Source: Bradyrhizobium sp. SRS-191 (lineage in GTDB: Bacteria > Pseudomonadota > Alphaproteobacteria > Rhizobiales > Xanthobacteraceae). From it: 64,000 bases of DNA. The notes under the pieces are model-generated. The model was not told the origin of the DNA and did not search any database. It saw only the letters and a list, made by a program, of their open reading frames with translations. Where the stretch lies: contig NZ_JANBVS010000003.1 of NCBI RefSeq assembly GCF_024586915.1, forward strand, positions 310,001 to 374,000, in the 5' to 3' direction. Position numbers and translations under genes: made by a program. Positions 25,204 to 34,268 of this stretch are shown piece after piece (positions within the stretch are counted from its first letter, which is position 1; every line of letters starts with the position of its first letter).

Positions 25204-26602
25204 CGAGACCAAACCGACGCTTTCGAAGAGCCTGACCGGACTCCATCTCTGGGGCATCGCGGTCGGGCTCGTGATCTCCGGCGAATATTTCGGCTGGAGC
25301 TATGGCTGGGACAAGGCCGGCACGCTCGGCTTCCTCGTCACCACGATCTTCATCGCGGTGATGTACACGACCTTCATCTTCTCCTTCACCGAGCTGACCA
25401 CCGCAATTCCCCATGCCGGCGGTCCGTTCGCCTATTCCTATCGCGCCTTCGGCCCGCTCGGCGGCTTCGTCGCGGGCTTCGCGACCCTGATCGAATTCGT
25501 GTTCGCACCACCCGCCATTGCGCTCGCGATCGGCGCCTATCTCAACGTCCAGTTTCCGGGGCTGTCGCCGAAGACCGCCGCTCTCGGCGCCTATCTGGTG
25601 TTCATGGCGCTCAACATCGCCGGCGTCTCGATCGCGGCGACGTTCGAGCTGTTCGTCACGATCCTGGCGATCGCCGAGCTCTTGGTGTTCATGGGCGTGG
25701 TGTCGCCCGGCTTCTCCTTCGCCAATTTCGCCGCCAATGGCTGGGCCGGCGAAAACACGTTCTCACTTGCGAGCCTCGGCGGCATCATCGCGGCGATCCC
25801 GTTCGCGATCTGGTTTTTCCTCGCCATCGAAGGCGCGGCGATGGCCGCCGAGGAGACGAAGAATCCGACCAAGACGATTCCGCTCGCCTATATCGCCGGC
25901 ATCCTCACTCTTGTCGTCCTCGCCTTCGGCACCATGATCATGGCCGGCGGGGTCGGCGACTGGTCGAAGCTCGCCAACATCAACGATCCCCTGCCCCAGG
26001 CGATGAAGATCGTGGTCGGCGAGAATTCCGGCTGGCTGCACATGCTGGTGTGGATCGGCCTGTTCGGGCTGATCGCCTCGTTCCACGGCATCATCATGGG
26101 CTATTCGCGGCAGATCTTCGCGCTGTCGCGCGCCGGCTTCCTGCCGGCCAAGCTCGCCGCGCTGCATCCGACCTGCCGCACGCCGCATTGGGCGATCATC
26201 GCCGGCGGCGTGATCGGCATCGCCGCGATCTACTCCGACGAGCTGATCCAGTTCGCCGGGCAGACGCTGACCGCCAACATCGTCACCATGAGCGTGTTCG
26301 GCGCGCTCGTGATGTACATCATGAGCATGGCCGCCCTGTTCCGGCTGCGCGCCACCGAGCCCAATCTCGTCAGGCCATTCAAGGCGCCGCTCTATCCGGT
26401 GCTTCCGGGGGTGGCGCTTGTGTGCGCGAGCTTGTCGCTGCTCACGATGATTTGGTTCAACCTGCAGGTGTTCGCGGCCTTCGTGGTGCTGTTCGCCACG
26501 GGCCTGCTGCTCTATCGTCTGACCGCCGGCAAGCGCGGCAATGTGGCGAATGACAATCTGCTGGACATCGCGTTGACCGAAGCCCGCGCCATGGCCGACT
26601 GA
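25196..26602 (+). CDS. eat: Ethanolamine permease (APC family)
   Basis: A 468-residue polytopic inner-membrane transporter of the amino acid/polyamine superfamily. It has about twelve hydrophobic helices. The N terminus contains LWGIAVGLVISGEYFGWSYG, the stretch typical of ethanolamine permeases, and helix 6 has the AIEGAAMAAEETKNP motif. The start at 25196 has AGGAG eight bases upstream; a GTG at 25190 is possible. Position directly after eutBC supports ethanolamine as substrate. Confidence 0.92.
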   Translation: MSDETKPTLSKSLTGLHLWGIAVGLVISGEYFGWSYGWDKAGTLGFLVTTIFIAVMYTTFIFSFTELTTAIPHAGGPFAYSYRAFGPLGGFVAGFATLIEFVFAPPAIALAIGAYLNVQFPGLSPKTAALGAYLVFMALNIAGVSIAATFELFVTILAIAELLVFMGVVSPGFSFANFAANGWAGENTFSLASLGGIIAAIPFAIWFFLAIEGAAMAAEETKNPTKTIPLAYIAGILTLVVLAFGTMIMAGGVGDWSKLANINDPLPQAMKIVVGENSGWLHMLVWIGLFGLIASFHGIIMGYSRQIFALSRAGFLPAKLAALHPTCRTPHWAIIAGGVIGIAAIYSDELIQFAGQTLTANIVTMSVFGALVMYIMSMAALFRLRATEPNLVRPFKAPLYPVLPGVALVCASLSLLTMIWFNLQVFAAFVVLFATGLLLYRLTAGKRGNVANDNLLDIALTEARAMAD

Positions 26603-26637
26603 TTCAGCCCGCGCAAGATCCGGCAATGAGGCGAGAG

Positions 26638-26664
26638 CCCTCCGCGTCTCCAGCGGAGGGTTTT
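26638..26664 (+). terminator. Rho-independent terminator of the eut operon
   Basis: CCCTCCGC and GCGGAGGG form an 8-bp perfect stem with a 7-base loop, followed by TTTT, 36 bases after the permease stop. It separates eutBC-eat from the AraC gene. Confidence 0.85.
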
Positions 26665-26747
26665 CGACAACCTGCTTCGGCAGGCACGTGACTTGCATAA
26701 CTACGAGGTGTGAACCGACGGCATATGTCCTCAAAGGCGAGGATCTC

Positions 26748-27818
26748 ATGGCACATCATTCTGCAGACGGCGGCCAGCATCCGCGTGACCGGAGCCGGAA
26801 CATCCTGGCAGCCGCGGCCACCGGCGTCGCCGACTTCATCGCGCAGACCGGAGGCCGCCCGGAAGCGGTGTTCGAGCGCATCGGCATCGATGCGGAATGC
26901 CTCGGCCAGACCCGCCGCGCGCTCGACCTCGCCGACTACGTCGCGATGATGGAGGACGCCGCGCAGGAGACCGGCAACGACAATTTCGGCCTGTGGTTCG
27001 GCCAGCGCTATCAGCCGCAGATGCTCGGCCTGATCGGCGAGATCGCGCTGGCAGCCCCGACCTTGGGGGCGGCGATCGAGCATCTCGCGCTGTGGTTTCC
27101 CTGGCACCAGCAGGCGACCGAGACCCGCCTCATCCGCCGGCAAGGCTTGCTCCGGCTCGAATATCGCATTCTCGACGGCTCAATCGTCGATCGCCGGCAG
27201 GACGCGGAGCTGACGATGGGCATGTTCGCCAACGTCTTCCGCGCCTGCCTGCCGTCGGGCTGGGCGCCCGAGATGGTGCTGTTCGAGCACGCCCGGCCCG
27301 CCACATGGCGCGACCATGAGGCGGCGTTCGACGCCGATGTCGGCTGGTCGCAGGGCACCAACGCCCTGGTGTTTCGCGACCGCGGCCTGGACCGCGCGAT
27401 GCCCGGGGCGGATCTGGCACGCCTGCAGCGGCTGACGAGCGATCTCGCCGGCGTCGCCGGCTCGTGCGGCACGCCGGCGTTCCTCGATCTCGTCCGCGGC
27501 GAGATCAGGCGGCGGCTGGCGGCCGGGCCGCTCCACCTCGATGAGGTCGCCGACGCGCTGTCGACGACGTCCTGGACCCTGCAGCGCCGGCTGGCCGAGT
27601 TCGGCGCGACCTTCTCCGATCTCGTCGAGGCGACGCGGCGCGATCTCGCCCGCCACTATCTCCGTCAGGCGCATCTGCCGCTCGGCGATGTCGCCTTCCT
27701 GCTCGGCTATTCCGAGGCCTCCGCGTTCTCCCGCGCCTTCGCGCGGTGGGCCGGCTGCAGCCCGCGGCGCTGGCGTCACTCCGCCGGCATCGTCTTCTCG
27801 ACCAGCCGCACCCAATAA
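26748..27818 (+). CDS. AraC-family regulator, probable activator of the eut genes
   Basis: A 356-residue regulator. The N-terminal two thirds resemble the arabinose-binding-like ligand domain of OruR/ArgR-type AraC proteins (NFGLWFGQRY, LGLIGEIALAAPTLGAAIEH). The C terminus has two helix-turn-helix units ending in VAFLLGYSEASAFSRAFARW, the AraC signature. The start at 26748 is preceded by GAGG. It lies immediately after the eut operon and most likely senses ethanolamine, by analogy with EutR; that link is inference from location. Its 3' end overlaps the convergent amidohydrolase by 43 bases. Confidence 0.85.
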   Translation: MAHHSADGGQHPRDRSRNILAAAATGVADFIAQTGGRPEAVFERIGIDAECLGQTRRALDLADYVAMMEDAAQETGNDNFGLWFGQRYQPQMLGLIGEIALAAPTLGAAIEHLALWFPWHQQATETRLIRRQGLLRLEYRILDGSIVDRRQDAELTMGMFANVFRACLPSGWAPEMVLFEHARPATWRDHEAAFDADVGWSQGTNALVFRDRGLDRAMPGADLARLQRLTSDLAGVAGSCGTPAFLDLVRGEIRRRLAAGPLHLDEVADALSTTSWTLQRRLAEFGATFSDLVEATRRDLARHYLRQAHLPLGDVAFLLGYSEASAFSRAFARWAGCSPRRWRHSAGIVFSTSRTQ

Positions 27819-28948
27819 GACGCGCCGTGGCCGAGAATGTTGTCGTTGAAGCGATAGGCCGGATGGTGGCAGTCCTTGCCGTCGCCCATGCCGAGGAAGA
27901 CGAAGGCGCCGGGGCGGGCCTGCAGCATGAAGGCGAAATCCTCCGCGCCCATCAGCGGCGGAGCATTGTCGACGACGCGCTCGGCGCCGACCACGTCGCG
28001 GGCGACATCGGCGGCGACGCCGGTCTCGCGCGCGTGGTTCATCGTGATCGGATAGAGCCGCGTGTATTTCGTCGTCGCCGTGCCGCCATAGGTGCGGGCG
28101 ATGCCATCAGCAACCTCGGCGATGCGGCGCTCGACCAGATCCTGCACTTCGGGATCGAGCGTGCGCACGGTGCCCTTCAGCTCGACCGTCTCGGGGATGA
28201 CGTTCATCGCCTTGCCGGCCTCGACCATGCAGATCGAGATGACGGCCGACTTGATCGGATCGACGTTGCGCGACACGATCGACTGCAGCGCGGTGATGAT
28301 GTGGGCGGCGATCAGCACGCTGTCGACGGCCTTGTGGACGCCGGCGCCGGCGTGACCGCCCTTGCCATGCACGGTGATCTCGAGCTGATCGGATGATGCC
28401 AGCATCGGGCCCGGGCGCAGCGCGAACACGCCCTCGGGCACGCCAGGCGCATTGTGCAGGCCGTAGACTTCCTGGATGCCCCAGCGGGTCATCAGGCCGT
28501 CGTCGACCATCGCCTTGCCGCCGGCGCCGCCCTCCTCGGCGGGCTGGAAGATCACGATCGCCGTGCCATCGAAATTGCGGGTGTCGGCGAGATGTTTTGC
28601 GGCGCCGAGCAACATCGCGGTATGGCCGTCATGGCCGCAGGCATGCATCAGGCCCGGCGTCTTCGAGGCATAGGGCACGCCCGACGTCTCCTCGATCGGC
28701 AGCGCATCCATGTCGGCGCGCAGCCCGATGATGCGGCCCGAATCCGACTTGCGGCCGCGGATGACGCCGACGACGCCGGTGCGCCCGATGCCCGTCACGA
28801 CCTCGTCGCAGCCGAACTCGCGCAGGCGGTCGGCGACGATGCCGGCGGTGCGGTGCACCTCGTACATCAGCTCCGGATGTTCATGAAAATCATGGCGCCA
28901 GGCCGCCATATCGTCGGTGAGCGCGGCGATGCTGTTCAGGATGGGCAT
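27776..28948 (-). CDS. M20 family amidohydrolase (hippurate hydrolase-like)
   Basis: A 390-residue zinc-dependent amidohydrolase of the M20D/HipO type, cleaving N-acyl amino acids or related amides. Metal-binding motifs are MHACGHDGHTAM (about residues 101-112) and PAEEGGAGG, where the Glu pair acts as base and ligand; GKGGHAGA and the late GAEDFAFML complete the set. Start at 28948 because the helix NSIAALTDDMAAWRHDFHEHPEL follows directly. It overlaps the AraC gene tail to tail. Substrate not determined. Confidence 0.92.
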   Translation of the reverse strand: MPILNSIAALTDDMAAWRHDFHEHPELMYEVHRTAGIVADRLREFGCDEVVTGIGRTGVVGVIRGRKSDSGRIIGLRADMDALPIEETSGVPYASKTPGLMHACGHDGHTAMLLGAAKHLADTRNFDGTAIVIFQPAEEGGAGGKAMVDDGLMTRWGIQEVYGLHNAPGVPEGVFALRPGPMLASSDQLEITVHGKGGHAGAGVHKAVDSVLIAAHIITALQSIVSRNVDPIKSAVISICMVEAGKAMNVIPETVELKGTVRTLDPEVQDLVERRIAEVADGIARTYGGTATTKYTRLYPITMNHARETGVAADVARDVVGAERVVDNAPPLMGAEDFAFMLQARPGAFVFLGMGDGKDCHHPAYRFNDNILGHGASYWVRLVEKTMPAE

Positions 28949-29051
28949 GGGAGATGATGTTCTCGTTGGACGTGGGCCAGCGCGAACCATGGCCGGAACG
29001 ACCGTCGGACACAAGCTCCGGCCCCGTGATGCCGCCCTTGCGGACCCAGCA

Positions 29052-29984
29052 TCAGCCTCCGACCGGTGATTGCGAGAGATAGGCCAGCAGCTTCATCTCC
29101 CGGCGCCCCCGCGTCACGGTGTCGAGCACCAGGCCCGACGAGGCCGACAGCAGCGCCATGATCATCAGGCCCATCGACAGCACCGCCGTCGGCAGCCGCG
29201 GTACCAGCCCGGTTTCGATGAAGGTGACGAAGATGGGAATCGCGAAGCCGATCGAGACCAGCGCCAGGAAGATGGCGATCGCGGTGAAGAAACGCAGCGG
29301 CTTCTCCGAGCGATACAGCTTCAGGATGGTGTTGAGGATGCGGAAGCCGTCGCGCCAGGTGTTGAGCTTGGAGACGGAGCCTTCGGGACGCGCGTAATAC
29401 GGGGTTGCGACCTCGGTCACCGGCAACGCCAGCTCCAGGGCGTGCACCGTGAGCTCGGTCTCGATCTCGAATCCGTCGGACAGCACGGGGAAGGATTTGA
29501 CGAAGCGGCGCGAGAACACGCGGTAGCCGGACAGGATGTCCTTGAAGGCCTGGCCGAACACTTCGGCAAGGAAGCTCGTCAGCATCCAATTGCCGGTGCG
29601 ATGCCCCATGCGATACGCCGCCTGCTCCTGGTCGACCCGCAGGCCCACGACCATGTCGAGCCGCTCGCTCACGAGGCGCTCAATCATGCCGGGCGCGCTC
29701 GGCGCGTCATAGGTCGCATCGCCGTCGACCAGCACGTAGATGTCGGCATCGATATCGGCGAACATGCGCCGGACGACGTGGCCCTTGCCCTGCCGCCGCT
29801 CGCTGCGGACCTCGGCGCCGGCCGCGCGCGCGACCTCGACCGTACGGTCCTTGGAATTGTTGTCATAGACGTAAACGACAGCCGTCGGCAGCGCCTGCTT
29901 GAAGTCGCGGACCACGGTCGCGACCGCCGCCTCTTCATTGTAGCAGGGCACCAGGACGGCGATCCGCATCGGTTGTGAGCTCAT
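29052..29984 (-). CDS. Family 2 glycosyltransferase with C-terminal membrane helices
   Basis: A 310-residue GT2 enzyme of the dolichol-phosphate mannosyltransferase type, which transfers a sugar to a lipid carrier at the inner membrane. The N terminus has VLVPCYNEEAAV, the catalytic metal site is LVDGDATYD, and FKDILSGYRVFSRRF is the acceptor-loop signature. Two helices near the C terminus (about 232-255 and 263-290) anchor it. GGGAG is eight bases before the ATG at 29984; an ATG at 29999 is less well placed. Acceptor and sugar are unknown. Confidence 0.9.
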   Translation of the reverse strand: MSSQPMRIAVLVPCYNEEAAVATVVRDFKQALPTAVVYVYDNNSKDRTVEVARAAGAEVRSERRQGKGHVVRRMFADIDADIYVLVDGDATYDAPSAPGMIERLVSERLDMVVGLRVDQEQAAYRMGHRTGNWMLTSFLAEVFGQAFKDILSGYRVFSRRFVKSFPVLSDGFEIETELTVHALELALPVTEVATPYYARPEGSVSKLNTWRDGFRILNTILKLYRSEKPLRFFTAIAIFLALVSIGFAIPIFVTFIETGLVPRLPTAVLSMGLMIMALLSASSGLVLDTVTRGRREMKLLAYLSQSPVGG

Positions 29985-30032
29985 GAACCCGTCTCCCATG
30001 GCCGGGAGAGTGCCCGCATTCGGTGCAGAATC

Positions 30033-30548
30033 TCATAATGAGCCGGCGCCTTGGGGCCGCCATGTCGGAATGATCTTAACGCCATCCAGCACCTCGCGCA
30101 GGCGGGACAGCGTGCCCAGCGTCGTTCCCTCCGGCAAAGCGTCGAACGCGAAGAATCCGGTCTCGACGATCTCGTGGTTGGCCTCCGGCGGGCGGTCCTG
30201 CGTAAACCTCTTGATAACGAACACGGCGACGTGGTCGCGCGGCGAGACGTGGCTGTTGAGGAAGATGCCGTGCAGCTCCGGTTCGCCTTCCAGCGCAATC
30301 CGGCCCTCCTCGAACAGCTCCCGCTCCAGCGCCTGCAAAAACGTCTCGCCGACCTCGACGCCGCCGCCCGGCAGGTGCCAGCCCGAGACATAGCCGTGCC
30401 GGACCAGGAAAACGCGGTTCTCGGCGTCCAGCACCACACCGCGGACCCCGAGCGTCATGCCCCTGGCGAAGCGCCAATAAAGGTGGAATCCGCGCCGGAG
30501 CACCGGCTCGAACCGGATCCGCAACCTGCTGAGCTGTGTTGTCGTCAA
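30033..30548 (-). CDS. NUDIX domain hydrolase
   Basis: A 171-residue NUDIX protein. The box reads GGVEVGETFLQALERELFEE, fitting GX5EX7RE with a final EE, after the HLPGG strand. The N-terminal 30 residues form a basic, amphipathic segment (RLRIRFEPVLRRGFHLYWRF) that may touch the membrane. It lies 48 bases upstream of the GT2 gene on the same strand, so the two are probably co-transcribed; a role in sugar-nucleotide metabolism is possible. Substrate unknown. Confidence 0.88.
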   Translation of the reverse strand: MTTTQLSRLRIRFEPVLRRGFHLYWRFARGMTLGVRGVVLDAENRVFLVRHGYVSGWHLPGGGVEVGETFLQALERELFEEGRIALEGEPELHGIFLNSHVSPRDHVAVFVIKRFTQDRPPEANHEIVETGFFAFDALPEGTTLGTLSRLREVLDGVKIIPTWRPQGAGSL

Positions 30549-30669
30549 ATCGCGTCATCCCCGGTTGGTCTTGCGCTCGAAGGCCGGGCTTGCCATGAGA
30601 GCGCCAGCATGAGGGATAGCACGACATGACCGTTGCGCGCGCACGCATCCGCCATCGGCGCCGGGAGCG

Positions 30670-31557
30670 ATGATGGCCGCCTTCACGCTTGCCCATCTGT
30701 CCGACCCACATCTCGCGCCGGTCCACCGGCCGCGGCTGTCCGAGCTCGCGGGCAAGCGGGCGCTCGGCTATCTCAACTGGACGCGCAACCGCTACAAATA
30801 TCACCGCCGCGATATCCTCGACCTGCTCATCTCCGACCTGCACACGCAGATGCCGGACCAGATCGCCGTCACCGGCGATCTCGTGAACTTCGCGCTGGAA
30901 TCCGAATTCCCGCTCGCCCTGGCCTGGCTCAAGACGGTCGGGCCGTCTGACAAGGTCACCGCGATTCCCGGCAATCACGACGCCTATGTGCGCTCGACGC
31001 GGCTGCGCTTCGCCGAGAGCTTCGCCGCCTATTTCGGCGGCGACGCCGAGGGTCCCGCGACGTTCCCTTCGCTGCGCCGGCGCGGTCCGCTGGCGCTGAT
31101 CAGCCTGTCCTCGGCGGTGCCGTCCGCGCCATTCATGGCGACCGGCCGGCTCGGCAGCGCGCAGCTCGCGGCATTGGAGCAGTTGCTCGAGTCCATCGCG
31201 CATGAGCCGCTGTTTCGCGTGCTGCTGGTGCATCATCCGCTGCGCTCGGCCAATCGGATGAAACGGCTGATCGATTCCAAGGAGCTGATCGCGCTGCTTG
31301 CGCGTCACGGCGTCGAGCTGGTGCTGCACGGCCATGATCACATGCATTCGACGATCTGGATCGACGGCCCCGAGCGCAAGATTCCCGTCGTCGGCGTGCC
31401 CTCGGCGTCCTCGATCGCGCACGGCCACACGCCGGCCGCCGCCTACAACATCTTCGCCGTCGCGCCCGAGGGCAACCACTGGCGCTGCGACATGACCGTG
31501 CGCGCCGTCAACGATGCGCGGCGTGTGCGCGAGATCCGTCAGATCCGTTTGCTCTGA
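30670..31557 (+). CDS. Calcineurin-like metallophosphoesterase
   Basis: A 295-residue di-metal phosphoesterase. Family motifs in order: SDPHL near the N terminus, GDLVN, GNHDA, VHHPL and HGHDH. These supply all expected metal ligands, so it should be active, perhaps on a cyclic nucleotide or phospholipid head group. ATGs at 30670 and 30673 are adjacent; the second has better spacing from GGGAG. It diverges from the NUDIX gene. Confidence 0.92.
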   Translation: MMAAFTLAHLSDPHLAPVHRPRLSELAGKRALGYLNWTRNRYKYHRRDILDLLISDLHTQMPDQIAVTGDLVNFALESEFPLALAWLKTVGPSDKVTAIPGNHDAYVRSTRLRFAESFAAYFGGDAEGPATFPSLRRRGPLALISLSSAVPSAPFMATGRLGSAQLAALEQLLESIAHEPLFRVLLVHHPLRSANRMKRLIDSKELIALLARHGVELVLHGHDHMHSTIWIDGPERKIPVVGVPSASSIAHGHTPAAAYNIFAVAPEGNHWRCDMTVRAVNDARRVREIRQIRLL

Positions 31558-31570
31558 GCCGTTTGTTTGC

Positions 31571-31615
31571 GCATGATCCAATCGGAAAACCGGTGTCCAC
31601 TTTTCCGGATCATGC
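31571..31615. repeat. Palindromic intergenic element
   Basis: GCATGATCC (31571-31579) and GGATCATGC (31607-31615) are perfect inverted arms, with CGGAAAA and TTTTCCG paired inside. This GCATGATC-type hairpin is a common intergenic element in Bradyrhizobium. It lies between two convergent stops and can terminate both. Confidence 0.7.
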
Positions 31616-31616
31616 G

Positions 31617-32165
31617 TCAGAAATGGATCGGCTTCAGGCTCTCGTAGAGCGCGAAGCCGAACAGCGACAAAGCACCGAGCACGAAGCCGAGCACGAACGG
31701 CCAGAATCGTCCGCGCCGCGGCTCGGCGTTGGCCCGCGCCTGCTCGCGCGTCACGCTGAAGGCGCGCTCGCGCTCGACCATGCGGCGCGCGACGTAGTCG
31801 GTGACGGCCTTCACGATCGCGCCTGTCTCGTGCGACTCGGCGAGCACGATGCGGCCGTTGCGGGTGTCCTGGACGAAGCGGTACTGCCGCTTGTCGCGTC
31901 CCATCACGACATGGGCGACGACGTCGATCCACAGCCGCGGCGTCTCGCCCTGGCTGATGCCGCGATCGAACAGATCGATCTGGTTGGGGATCTCGGCGAA
32001 CAGCGGGTCGAGGGCATCGTTGAGGATCTCGAGCCGCGCCACCTCGGCATCGCGCAGGTCGACCACTACGCCCGTTCGATCCGCCGCCTCTAGCCGGGCT
32101 TGCCGCAGGGCCTCGCGCAGGCGCACGGGACGGGGTTCGGTGCTGCTGTCGGGGGCCTCGGACAT
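31617..32165 (-). CDS. Hypothetical tail-anchored protein
   Basis: A 182-residue protein of unrecognised family. The N-terminal 140 residues are soluble and charged (TGVVVDLRDAEVARLEIL, then GRDKRQYRFVQD). A single hydrophobic helix at the extreme C terminus (FVLGFVLGALSLFGFALYE) suggests tail anchoring in the inner membrane with the body in the cytoplasm. The start at 32165 is chosen over a GTG at 32180 because the spacing to upstream purines is similar and ATG is favoured. Convergent with the metallophosphoesterase. Confidence 0.7.
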   Translation of the reverse strand: MSEAPDSSTEPRPVRLREALRQARLEAADRTGVVVDLRDAEVARLEILNDALDPLFAEIPNQIDLFDRGISQGETPRLWIDVVAHVVMGRDKRQYRFVQDTRNGRIVLAESHETGAIVKAVTDYVARRMVERERAFSVTREQARANAEPRRGRFWPFVLGFVLGALSLFGFALYESLKPIHF

Positions 32166-32420
32166 CGCTGACGCTTTCACGGTTCGGCCCTGGTTTCGCC
32201 AGGATTTCTCCCATTAACCTATCAGTAACCCAGTATTCCGCAAACCCCATTTGTCTTCAAAGGGTTATACGCACGCTGAGATAATCAGCCGCCAAGACGG
32301 ACATGGCAAAAAGGACGTGGGTGGCCCCTTCCGGTATGACCCGGCTGAGACCGCCCCGTCCTTGGGCTCTTCTTCGAGCTTTATTCAGATACCTGGCAAG
32401 ACCTTGCTTGCCTCGCCGCC

Positions 32421-32627
32421 TCAGGCGGCCGGAGCGCGCTGCGGCTCCTCGACGATCGAGAAGCGGACGCCGGCCTTGTGGCGGTTCTCCTCGGAGACCT
32501 CGCGCCAGCAATCCTCGGCTTCCTTGCGCGACTTGAACGGACCCTTCACCTGGGCCGAGCCTTCCACCAGCTTGTGGAAGTTCATCGAGCCGAACTCGCC
32601 GCCGATCACCCAGAAATTGCTGGTCAT
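32421..32627 (-). CDS. DUF4170 family small protein
   Basis: A 68-residue protein beginning MTSNFWVIGGEF with SAQVKGPFKSRKEAEDCWRE in the middle, matching DUF4170, a conserved alphaproteobacterial family of unknown function. AAGGAGG six bases before the ATG at 32627 is a strong ribosome binding site and fixes the start. It is divergent from the XRE regulator. Confidence 0.88.
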   Translation of the reverse strand: MTSNFWVIGGEFGSMNFHKLVEGSAQVKGPFKSRKEAEDCWREVSEENRHKAGVRFSIVEEPQRAPAA

Positions 32628-32755
32628 GAGACCCTCCTTCAACCGTCACAACTTTGACAGTGCATTGCGAATTGCGTGACCAGAGATAAACGCGAAACCG
32701 GCAGCTTCGTATAGAGGCCTTGTTTTCGAATGGTGATGTCATGTAACATCATCAC

Positions 32756-32790
32756 TTGTCACAAATGTCATTTTGTAAATTTTGTCACAA
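32756..32790. promoter_or_regulatory. Direct-repeat operator candidate of the XRE regulator
   Basis: TTGTCACAA occurs at 32756-32764 and again at 32782-32790, spaced 26 bases start to start, just 33 bases before the regulator's start codon. ATGTAACAT-type half-palindromes lie just upstream near 32736-32752. The layout fits autoregulation. Confidence 0.5.
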
Positions 32791-32822
32791 GTTCTGAGCC
32801 GCCCGGCCCACAGGAGATCGCG

Positions 32823-34268
32823 ATGGCCGGTGAGTCCGGAAAGAAGCTGTTCGTCGGCCCGCGCTTCCGCCGCATCCGCCAACAGCTCGGGCTGTCGCAA
32901 ACCCAGCTCGCCGAGGGCCTCGGCATCTCGCCGAGCTACGTCAACCTGATCGAGCGCAATCAGCGTCCGGTCTCGGCCCAGATCCTGCTGCGGCTGGCCG
33001 AGGTCTACGACCTCGATTTGCGCGACCTCGCCACCGCCGACGAGGACCGCTTCTTCGCCGAGCTCAACGAGATCTTCTCCGATCCGCTGTTCCGCCAGAT
33101 CGAGCTGCCCAAGCAGGAGCTGCGCGACCTTGCCGAGCTCTGCCCCGGCGTTACCCATGCGCTGCAGCGGCTGTACGCGGCTTACGCCGAAGCGCGGCGC
33201 GGCGAGACCCTGGTGGCGGCGCAGATGGCCGACCGCAATGCCGGCGGCCATTTCGAGGCCAACCCGATCGAGCGGGTGCGCGACCTGATCGAGGCCAACC
33301 GCAACTACTTCCCCGAGCTGGAGCAGCAGGCGGAAGCCGTGCGCGACGCGCTCGACGTGCCGGCTGAGGGGCTCTATGCGGCACTCGCTGCGCGATTGCG
33401 CGAGAAACATTCGGTGCAGACCCGCGTGATGCCGGTCGATGTCATGCGCGAGACCCTGCGGCGTTACGACCGCCACCGCCGCCAGCTGCTGATCTCGGAG
33501 CTGGTCGACGGTCCGGGCCGCACCTTTCAGCTGGCGGTGCAGCTCGGCATGGCGGAATGCCTGCCCCAGTTCGAGATCATCATCGGCCGCGCCGGCGCGA
33601 TCGACGACACATCGCGCCGGCTCTACCGCATGACGTTGGCGAGCTACTACGCCGCCGCCGTGATGATGCCCTACGCGCCGTTCCTCGCTGCGGCGGAGGC
33701 GCTGAGCTACGACATCAACGTGCTGGCACAGCGCTTCGGCACCGGCTTCGAGCAGGTCTGCCACCGCCTCACCACGCTGTCGCGCCCGAACGCGCGCGGC
33801 ATCCCGTTCTTCATGCTGCGCGTCGACAATGCCGGCAACGTCTCCAAGCGCTTCTCTTCCGGCACCTTCCCGTTCTCCAAGTTCGGCGGCACCTGCCCGC
33901 TATGGAACGTGCATTCGACCTTCGACACGCCGGACCGTCTCTTGAAGCAGATCATCGAGCTGCCGGACGGCTCGCGCTATTTCTCGATCGCGCAGATGGT
34001 GCGCCGCCCGGTGGCGCCGCACCCGCTGCCGCAGCCGCGCTTCGCCATCGGCCTGGGCTGCGAGATCCGCCACGCCTCTCGCCTCGTCTACGCGGCCGGC
34101 ATGGATTTGGAGACAACCGAGGGCACCCCGATCGGTGTCAACTGCCGGCTCTGCGAGCGCGAAAACTGCGCGCAGCGCGCCGAGCCGCCGATCACGCGCA
34201 CGCTGATCCTCGACGAGACCACGCGGCGCGTGAGCTCGTTCGCGTTCAGCAATGCGCGGGAGTTGTAA
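32823..34268 (+). CDS. XRE-family short-chain fatty acyl-CoA regulator (ScfR/RamB type)
   Basis: A 481-residue regulator. An N-terminal HTH (about 12-66: RRIRQQLGLSQTQLAEGLGI, then SPSYVNLIERNQRPVS) is followed by a peptidase-like ImmA/IrrE region and a C-terminal DUF2083 domain with the CRLCERENCAQRAEPP cysteine motif. This architecture belongs to regulators of propionate, acetate and glyoxylate metabolism that bind acyl-CoA. The start at 32823 is set by AGGAG at 32811-32815; the frame is open upstream. It probably binds the repeats in its own promoter. No target genes are adjacent. Confidence 0.9.
   Translation: MAGESGKKLFVGPRFRRIRQQLGLSQTQLAEGLGISPSYVNLIERNQRPVSAQILLRLAEVYDLDLRDLATADEDRFFAELNEIFSDPLFRQIELPKQELRDLAELCPGVTHALQRLYAAYAEARRGETLVAAQMADRNAGGHFEANPIERVRDLIEANRNYFPELEQQAEAVRDALDVPAEGLYAALAARLREKHSVQTRVMPVDVMRETLRRYDRHRRQLLISELVDGPGRTFQLAVQLGMAECLPQFEIIIGRAGAIDDTSRRLYRMTLASYYAAAVMMPYAPFLAAAEALSYDINVLAQRFGTGFEQVCHRLTTLSRPNARGIPFFMLRVDNAGNVSKRFSSGTFPFSKFGGTCPLWNVHSTFDTPDRLLKQIIELPDGSRYFSIAQMVRRPVAPHPLPQPRFAIGLGCEIRHASRLVYAAGMDLETTEGTPIGVNCRLCERENCAQRAEPPITRTLILDETTRRVSSFAFSNAREL

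Noticed and set aside
32251..32536. Two small plus-strand frames opposite the DUF4170 3' end
   Set aside because: They overlap the DUF4170 gene antisense and have no initiation signals; the region between 32166 and 32420 shows nothing else.
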